From Homoserinibacter sp. GY 40078 (GTDB lineage: Bacteria > Actinomycetota > Actinomycetes > Actinomycetales > Microbacteriaceae): a DNA stretch of 64,000 nucleotides. Location of the stretch: positions 496,001 through 560,000 of the forward strand of contig NZ_VRTZ01000002.1 in NCBI RefSeq assembly GCF_008017545.1. The letters run 5' to 3'. The translations under genes were made by a program, and so were the position numbers. Shown here one piece after another: positions 58,680 through 64,000 of the stretch. Position 1 is the stretch's first letter. Each line of letters starts with the position of its first letter. The notes under the pieces were generated by a model. That model did no database searches. It was not told the DNA's origin and saw nothing but the letters and a program-made list of their open reading frames with translations.

Positions 58680-59108
58680 TCAGTCGGAGCTCGGAGGACG
58701 CTGTGAGCGTGCGCGCCGTGAGCGCCACGTCGCGACCACGAGGGCGCCGATCAGCGCGCCGGAGGTGTTGGCGACCACGTCCTGGAGGGTCGCGAACCGC
58801 TCGGGCAATGCGAGCTGGACTGCTTCGATGAGCGCGCTCGTCGCGAGACCCGCGAGCGTCGCCGACCACACCCGCATGCTGTAGGCGGTCATCGCGAGGA
58901 TCCCGAACGGGACGAACATCGCGATGTTCGCGGCGAACTCCAGGATCGCGTAGACCGTCGCGAAGGGGATGCCGAGATCGACGAGCCACCCGGCCGCGAA
59001 CCCGACGAGGCCGGAGACGGCCTCCGCGTCCGGCTCGGGCGTCCACACCACGAATCCCACCGCGACGAGATAGATCGCGAACACGATCCGAAGCAGCAGA
59101 AGACGCAC
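58680..59108 (-). CDS. VanZ-family membrane protein
   Basis: 142 residues with four transmembrane helices; the motif FAANIAMFVPFGILA and the late LPERFATLQDVVANTSGALIGAL are VanZ-like. Function in this family is not settled (some members reduce teicoplanin sensitivity). The start lies 36 bp from the DsbA-like gene, on the same strand. Confidence 0.85.
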   Translation of the reverse strand: MRLLLLRIVFAIYLVAVGFVVWTPEPDAEAVSGLVGFAAGWLVDLGIPFATVYAILEFAANIAMFVPFGILAMTAYSMRVWSATLAGLATSALIEAVQLALPERFATLQDVVANTSGALIGALVVATWRSRRARSQRPPSSD

Positions 59109-59173
59109 CGATACAGGCTATCCATCGGTTGAGGGTGAACCTGAGCGTCACCGGCTGCGACGATGATGGTGCC

Positions 59174-60811
59174 ATGTTCGTCGCGCTGAGCGCCCCCTCC
59201 GAGGGGCGTGTGGAGGTTGCGACGCTCGATGCCGATGCGGTCGAGATCACGCGCGAGACGATCGACCGCGGGCGGCTCCCCGAGCTCGTCCGCGAGCTCG
59301 AAGGCGATCGTCCACGGTGGGTCTGGGCGGATACGGCGAGGTGGTACCCATCGCTGCTCGCGGCCGGAACCCGCATCGAACGGTGCGTCGATCTGCGGAT
59401 GGTTCGCCTGCTCCTACGGAACTCCGTCAGCACGCGCGATACCCGGCTTGCGTCGGTTCCGCGCGATCGGTGGGACGTCCCGGCCTCGTCGACAGGTGCG
59501 TCCGACGCCCTGTTCGAGCTGGAGGCGCCCGCACCCGACGACGACCCGGTCGAGGAGCTGCGGATGCAACGCGCGGTCATCGCCGAGAGCGCGAGCCCGG
59601 GTCGCCTGTCACTGCTCGCGGCCGCCGACAGCCTCGGCGCGCTCGTCGCCGTAGAGATGCGGTTCGCGGGATTGCCGTGGGATCGCGATCGGCACGAGGG
59701 CATTCTCACCGAGCTGCTCGGACCACGTGCTCCCGGAGCACGGCCCCGCCGTATGGAGGAGCTGGTCGGCTCGATCCGGGAAGCCCTCGATGATCCCGAG
59801 GTGAACCCGGATTCGCCCCCGGTGCTGCTGCGGAGTCTGCAACGGGCGGGCCTGCAGGTTGCGAGCACGAGCCGGTGGGAGTTGCGTGGCATCGAGCACC
59901 CGGTGATCGAACCCCTGCTGGCCTACAAGAAGCTCGCCCGGCTCTACAGCGCCAACGGCTGGGCGTGGCTGGATGAATGGGTCGCCGACGGGCGGTTCCG
60001 ACCGGTGTATCTGCCGTCGAGCGTCGTCACAGGACGATGGGCCTCGGAGGGCGGAGGCGCGCTGCAGCTTCCGAAGCAGATCCGTGGGGCCGCCGTCGCC
60101 GATCCCGGCTGGAAACTCGTCGTGGCGGATGCCGCCCAGCTGGAACCGCGGGTGCTCGCGGCGATGTCCGGTGATGCCGCGATGGCGCGTGCGGGTCAGG
60201 CTCACGACATGTACGAGGGGATGGTGAGCGCGGGCGCTGTCGAGACGCGCAGCCAGGCGAAGTACGGCATGCTCGGCGCGATCTACGGAGGCACCGCCGG
60301 CGAGTCGGGGCGGATGCGTCCTCGGATCGAGCGCGCGTTCCCGCGTGCCATGGCGTTCGTCGAGGACGCCGCGCGCGCGGGGGAGCGGGGCGAGGTGGTG
60401 AGCACCTGGCTCGGGCGCAGCTCGCCGCCCGGGCACGCCGCGGGCTACGACGAGACGCGCTCACCGGAGGACCGCGACCGCTCGAGGAGCGGTCAGCGGG
60501 CGTGGGGGCGGTTCACGCGCAACTTCGTGGTGCAGGGCACGGCTGCGGAGTGGGCTCTGTGCTGGATGGGCGGTCTTCGCCGCGTGCTCTGGGAGTTGGG
60601 CGAGGAGGGGGCGTTGCTCATCGAGCGACCGCACCTCGTGTTCTTCCTCCACGACGAGCTCATCGTCCATACGCCGGAACGATTCGCGGAGGAGGTCGCG
60701 GAGGCCCTGCGAGCGTCGGCAGCGGAGGCGGGGCGCATCATGTTCGGCTCAGCACCCGTGGAGTTCCCGCTCACGGTCGCGATCGTCGACACCTACGCGG
60801 ATGCCGACTGA
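59174..60811 (+). CDS. Bifunctional 3'-5' exonuclease/DNA polymerase (PolA-like)
   Basis: 545 residues from ATG 59174; TTG 59129 is possible. The C-terminal polymerase core shows TGRWASEGGGALQLPKQIR, motif A VVADAAQLEPRVLA, the O-helix region SQAKYGMLGAIYGGTAG and motif C FFLHDELIVHTP (His-Asp-Glu). The N-terminal exonuclease-like part lacks clear DEDD acids. Known in Actinobacteria as a second PolA-like protein. Confidence 0.85.
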   Translation: MFVALSAPSEGRVEVATLDADAVEITRETIDRGRLPELVRELEGDRPRWVWADTARWYPSLLAAGTRIERCVDLRMVRLLLRNSVSTRDTRLASVPRDRWDVPASSTGASDALFELEAPAPDDDPVEELRMQRAVIAESASPGRLSLLAAADSLGALVAVEMRFAGLPWDRDRHEGILTELLGPRAPGARPRRMEELVGSIREALDDPEVNPDSPPVLLRSLQRAGLQVASTSRWELRGIEHPVIEPLLAYKKLARLYSANGWAWLDEWVADGRFRPVYLPSSVVTGRWASEGGGALQLPKQIRGAAVADPGWKLVVADAAQLEPRVLAAMSGDAAMARAGQAHDMYEGMVSAGAVETRSQAKYGMLGAIYGGTAGESGRMRPRIERAFPRAMAFVEDAARAGERGEVVSTWLGRSSPPGHAAGYDETRSPEDRDRSRSGQRAWGRFTRNFVVQGTAAEWALCWMGGLRRVLWELGEEGALLIERPHLVFFLHDELIVHTPERFAEEVAEALRASAAEAGRIMFGSAPVEFPLTVAIVDTYADAD

Positions 60812-60930
60812 GAGCACACGCCGAACGACATGCTTGTGATTACGGGGATTCACCGGGCATAATTGCCCCAAGCAACAGCGAACGTACGTCAGGTCGATGG
60901 GGAAGTCGCATCTGACGAACGGAGAGAAAA

Positions 60931-61434
60931 GTGGCTGCTGCGATCGCGCGCGGAGTGGTGTACGTCCACTCCGCTCCTCGTGCTCTCTGCCCTCATGTCG
61001 AGTGGGCGGCGGGTCGAGCCCTCGGGCGTCCGGTGAGCTTCGACTGGCGCCCGCAGCCGGTGCTGCCCGGCGCCCAGCGCACGGAGTACTTCTGGGAGGG
61101 GCCTCGGGGTACCGGCGCCATCCTGGCGTCTGCACTGCGTGGGTGGGAGCACCTGCGCTACGAGGTCACGGAAGATGCCGGTCTCGGCACCGACGGCGGC
61201 CGTTGGATGCACACGCCGGACCTGGGGGTCTTCTTCGCTCAGACCGACACGGCAGGCAACACGGTGATCCCCGAGGATCGCGTCCGCGCGGCGATGGAAT
61301 CGGCGGGATCCGACGCCTTCGAGCTGCACCGTCAGCTCCGCGTCGCACTGGGCCAGGCGTGGGACGACGAACTGGAGCCGTTCCGCTACGCGGGCGAGGA
61401 CAGCCCGGTGATCTGGCTGCACAAGGTCGGCTGA
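60931..61434 (+). CDS. DUF3145 family protein
   Basis: 167 residues, GTG after GGAGAG. RGVVYVHSAPRALCPHVEWAAG, FDWRPQPVLPGAQRTEYFW and the end PVIWLHKVG are typical of this conserved actinobacterial family, which is almost always found beside fatty-acid synthesis genes. Function unknown. Confidence 0.92.
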   Translation: MAAAIARGVVYVHSAPRALCPHVEWAAGRALGRPVSFDWRPQPVLPGAQRTEYFWEGPRGTGAILASALRGWEHLRYEVTEDAGLGTDGGRWMHTPDLGVFFAQTDTAGNTVIPEDRVRAAMESAGSDAFELHRQLRVALGQAWDDELEPFRYAGEDSPVIWLHKVG

Positions 61435-61460
61435 CCGCGAAGACGCGGGAGGGGAGCGAG

Positions 61461-61613
61461 ATGATGGTTCAGACGGACGCGATCGACATCCGCAGGCTGC
61501 TCGACGAGCTCGAGGAGCCGCTTATCCAAGTCACCGAGGTCGTGCAGTCGGAGAGCGACGACGACTTCGACGGGGAGTGCACACTGCACGACGGCTGCCG
61601 CGTCATCCGCTGA
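61461..61613 (+). CDS. 50-residue acidic protein
   Basis: ATG 61461 follows GGGAGGGGAG, a strong ribosome site. It starts MMVQTDAIDIRRLLDELEEP and has an acidic patch (SESDDDFDGEC) and a CTLHDGC pair. It lies 26 bp after DUF3145 and is co-directional. No family is recognised. Confidence 0.6.
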   Translation: MMVQTDAIDIRRLLDELEEPLIQVTEVVQSESDDDFDGECTLHDGCRVIR

Positions 61614-61642
61614 CGACGCGCGGCGCCCTCGGCCTGAGTGGA

Positions 61643-62878
61643 TCAGACAGAGCGGATGGCGACGACGGCGTTGTGGCCGCCGAAACCGAACGAGTTGCTG
61701 ATCGCGAGTTGAGGCGCGTCTCCGAGACCCCGCGGCGACGTGACGACGTCGAGGGGGATCTCGGGGTCCTGCTCGGTGAGGTTGATCGTCGGCGGGGCGA
61801 GACGGTGCTGCACGGCGAGGATTGTGAAGATCGCCTCGAGCGCGCCGGTGCCGCCGAGCAGGTGACCGGTGGATGCCTTGGTCGCCGACACGGGGATGTC
61901 GTGTACGCGGTCGCCGAAGACGGCCAGGAGTGCCTTGTACTCCGCGATGTCGCCCACGGGGGTGCTCGTCGCGTGCGCATTGATGTGCGTGACGTCGTCG
62001 GGAGTTGCGCCCGCCTGCTCGAGCGCCGCACGCACCGCGCGCGACGCCCCCCAGCCCTCGGGGTCGGGCGCCGTGATGTGGTACGAGTCGCTCGAGACGC
62101 CGCCGCCGGCGAGCTCCGCGTAGATGCGTGCTCCACGCGCCTTCGCGTGCTCCTCGGTCTCGAGCACGAGCGAGGCAGCACCCTCGCCCATCACGAACCC
62201 GTCGCGAGTGGCGTCGTAAGGTCGCGACGCGGTCTCGGGGGAGTCGTTGCGCTTCGAGAGCGCCTGCATGGCCGCGAAGGAACCGATCGTGATCCCGTGG
62301 ATAGCCGACTCCGTGCCTCCCGCGATCACGATGTCGGCGAGGCCCTGCTGCAGGTGGTCGTACGCGTTCGCGATCGCTTCGGTGCTCGACGCGCAGGCCG
62401 AGACGTCCGTCCGCGCGAAGGCTCGCGCGTTGAGGTTCATCGAGACCGCGGCGGCGGCCGCGTTCGGCATCAGCATGGGGACCGTCATCGGGAGCACGCG
62501 TCGCGGGCCCTTGGCCTTCAGCGTGTCCCAGGCGTCCAGGAGCGTCCACACGCCGCCGATCCCGGTGGAGTAGTCGACGCCGAGGCGCTCCGGCTCGATC
62601 TCGGGTGCGCCTGCATCGGCCCACGCCTCTCGGGACGCGATGAGCGCGAACTGGCTCGACGGGTCGAGGCGCTTGATCTCGGTGCGCTCGAGGACCTCCT
62701 CGGGGCGCACCTTCGCCTCTGCCGCGAAGGTGACGGGCAGGCCCAGTTCCGCGACCCACTCGTGGGTCAGCGCGCGGGCGCCGGACTCTCCTGCAAGCAG
62801 TGCGTTCCAGCTGTCGGAGGCGGTGCCGCCGAGAGGGGAGGACGTGCCGATACCGGTGACGACGATCTTCTTGGTCAT
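61643..62878 (-). CDS. fabF: Beta-ketoacyl-ACP synthase II
   Basis: 411 residues. Catalytic Cys in SACASSTEAIANA, His in HINAHATSTPVGD and VSATKASTGHLLGG, and the C-terminal ISNSFGFGGHNAVVAI. It elongates acyl-ACP in type II fatty-acid synthesis. It is the last gene of the leftward fabH-acpP-fabF order. Confidence 0.96.
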   Translation of the reverse strand: MTKKIVVTGIGTSSPLGGTASDSWNALLAGESGARALTHEWVAELGLPVTFAAEAKVRPEEVLERTEIKRLDPSSQFALIASREAWADAGAPEIEPERLGVDYSTGIGGVWTLLDAWDTLKAKGPRRVLPMTVPMLMPNAAAAAVSMNLNARAFARTDVSACASSTEAIANAYDHLQQGLADIVIAGGTESAIHGITIGSFAAMQALSKRNDSPETASRPYDATRDGFVMGEGAASLVLETEEHAKARGARIYAELAGGGVSSDSYHITAPDPEGWGASRAVRAALEQAGATPDDVTHINAHATSTPVGDIAEYKALLAVFGDRVHDIPVSATKASTGHLLGGTGALEAIFTILAVQHRLAPPTINLTEQDPEIPLDVVTSPRGLGDAPQLAISNSFGFGGHNAVVAIRSV

Positions 62879-62972
62879 TCGAAGTGCTCCGAGGGGTGGT
62901 AGAACGCGCGCCGCGGGGTCTGCGGGCGAAAGGGATCGGGCGGGGACGAGGTCAGCCCCCGCCCGTCATCGA

Positions 62973-63221
62973 CTAGCTCTGGGCGTTGACGATGTACGTG
63001 ACGGCGTCGCCGACGGTCTTGAGGTTCTTGACCTCTTCGTCGGGGATCTTCACGTCGAACTTCTCCTCGGCGTTGACCACGATGGTCATCATCGAGATCG
63101 AATCGATGTCGAGGTCGTCGGTGAACGACTTGTCGAGCTCGACGGTGTCCGCCGCGATTCCGGTCTCGTCGTTGATGAGCTCCGCGAGGCCGGCGAGGAC
63201 TTCTTCGGTGGACAGTGCCAT
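62973..63221 (-). CDS. acpP: Acyl carrier protein
   Basis: 82 residues from ATG 63221 with AGGAGA upstream. The phosphopantetheine Ser is in DLDIDSISMMTIV. Acidic four-helix protein carrying the growing acyl chain. It lies between fabH and fabF. Confidence 0.96.
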   Translation of the reverse strand: MALSTEEVLAGLAELINDETGIAADTVELDKSFTDDLDIDSISMMTIVVNAEEKFDVKIPDEEVKNLKTVGDAVTYIVNAQS

Positions 63222-63261
63222 GTTGATTTCTCCTAGGGGTGTCGAGTGACCGGGGACAAGT

Positions 63262-64000
63262 TTAGGGGAGGCGCACCACTTGGGCCCCGAAGACGAGGCC
63301 CGCGCCGAATCCGATCTGCAGCGCGAGCCCTCCAGAGAGCTCCGGGTGCTCCTCGAGCGCGCGGTGGGTGGCGAGGGGGATCGAGGCGGCCGAGGTGTTG
63401 CCGGTGGTTGCGATGTCACGCGCGATCGCGACCGAATCGGGCAGCGCCAGCTGCTTCGCGAACTCGTCGATGATGCGCATGTTGGCCTGGTGCGGCACGA
63501 AGAGCGCGAGATCCTCGGGCTGAACCCCGGCGACCTCCAGTGCCTGGCGCGCCACCTTGGCCATCTCCCAGACCGCCCAGCGGAAGACGGTCTGGCCCTC
63601 CTGGCGAAGGGTCGGCCAGACCTTCTCGCCGTCGCGGTACTCCACGAGGGTTCCGTTCATGCCCACGGCGTCCGCCTTGGAGCCGTCCGATCCCCAGACG
63701 GGCGCGGCGATGCCGGGCTCATCGGAAGGGCCGATGACGACGGCGCCCGCGCCATCGCCCAGCAGGAACGAGATCGAGCGATCCGTCGGGTCGACGATGT
63801 CGGAGAGCTTCTCGGCGCCGATCACGAGCGCGTTCCGGGCAGCTCCCGCACGGATGAGTGCGTCAGCCTGCGTGACGCCGTAGCTGAAGCCAGCGCATGC
63901 GGCGTTCTCGTCGTAGGCGGCTGCCGGGTTGGCGCCCACCCGATCGGCCACGACCGCGGCCATCGAGGGCGTCTGCTGGACATTGCTGATCGTGGCGATG
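63262..64000 (-). CDS. fabH: Beta-ketoacyl-ACP synthase III (5' part outside window)
   Basis: The frame is open to base 64000, so about the first third is missing. Catalytic Cys in ENAACAGFSYGV, His in FVPHQANMRIID, Asn in TTGNTSAASIPLA. It starts fatty-acid chains by joining acyl-CoA with malonyl-ACP. The C-terminal GFGAGLVFGAQVV is typical. It heads the acpP-fabF operon, probably after fabD. Confidence 0.96.
   Translation of the reverse strand, partial: IATISNVQQTPSMAAVVADRVGANPAAAYDENAACAGFSYGVTQADALIRAGAARNALVIGAEKLSDIVDPTDRSISFLLGDGAGAVVIGPSDEPGIAAPVWGSDGSKADAVGMNGTLVEYRDGEKVWPTLRQEGQTVFRWAVWEMAKVARQALEVAGVQPEDLALFVPHQANMRIIDEFAKQLALPDSVAIARDIATTGNTSAASIPLATHRALEEHPELSGGLALQIGFGAGLVFGAQVVRLP

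Noticed and set aside
58645-59892. N-terminal extension of the DsbA-like gene
   Set aside because: It would run antisense through VanZ and the polymerase, and the composition is shadow-like. The basic N-terminus and membrane helix begin at 58644.
59174-60811. Altered motif A (DAAQLEPR) in the polymerase as a novelty
   Set aside because: I believe this form is usual for the actinobacterial PolA-like family, so it is not special to this genome.
1-64000. CRISPR arrays, rRNA genes, intact insertion sequences
   Set aside because: I saw no regularly spaced repeats, no rRNA and no transposase genes. Repeats in the endolysin hinge and the glycine-rich tail protein are coding low complexity.

Overview
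The window reads as a piece of a high-G+C actinobacterial chromosome from the Microbacteriaceae, most likely Microbacterium. The type II fatty-acid cluster (fabH-acpP-fabF), a DUF3145 gene, a PolA-like exonuclease/polymerase, an SCO7613-type giant membrane protein and many apparently leaderless promoters (a TANNNT box 6-7 nt before the start codon) support this. Host DNA occupies about 1-7373 and 51939-64000. The left host part holds the end of a peptide-type ABC importer ATPase set, a beta-propeller lactonase-like gene, tRNA-Asn, an orphan NarL-type sensor kinase, peptide deformylase, a DMT transporter, a GT4 glycosyltransferase and a CAU-anticodon tRNA. The right host part holds the SCO7613-type protein, a DUF1684 protein, a 2OG-Fe(II) oxygenase, a DsbA-like protein, VanZ, a polymerase, DUF3145, a 50-residue acidic peptide and the fatty-acid genes.

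The 3' end of the CAU tRNA is the attachment site of a complete-looking siphoprophage of 39,454 bp. It is bounded by a perfect 37-bp direct repeat (7335-7371 and 46789-46825). Its order is: repressor (leftward), Cro-like gene, small early genes, a RecE-like nuclease with a Sak4-like ATPase, a cytosine methyltransferase, HNH and replication-type genes, cargo (18329-19715), terminase, portal, MuF, scaffold, capsid, connectors, tail with chaperone frameshift, tape measure, tail tip, endolysin/holin, fibres, then accessory genes (TIR protein, HicA-like pair, SHOCT protein) and a leftward tyrosine integrase.

The most interesting system is the lysogeny switch. The attP core lies inside the 3' end of the repressor gene. 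In the integrated state the repressor stops inside the tRNA after 115 residues. Rejoining the two prophage ends on paper gives a 135-residue virion form with a different C-terminus, whose stop lies 48 nt before the integrase start on the same strand. The integrase ends in ALAAA, like an ssrA degradation tag. This is the layout of 'integration-dependent immunity' known from mycobacteriophages BPs, Brujita and Charlie, here in a prophage of a different host family. The repressor and the Cro-like protein share the recognition helix LTQPQ(I/V)SRRL, and three 17-bp operators of the form TATGC-N7-GCATA lie between and inside their starts.

A third, diverged copy of the tRNA end at 51902-51938 marks a second, tandem element (46826-51938). 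It is decayed at its integrase, is visibly richer in A+T, and carries an AAA/STAND-type NTPase, a SIR2-like NADase-type protein and two small membrane proteins. I read it as a defence island parked beside the prophage. The prophage itself adds a TIR-domain protein, a HicA-like toxin pair and a multi-pass membrane protein inserted between the tail chaperone and the tape measure.
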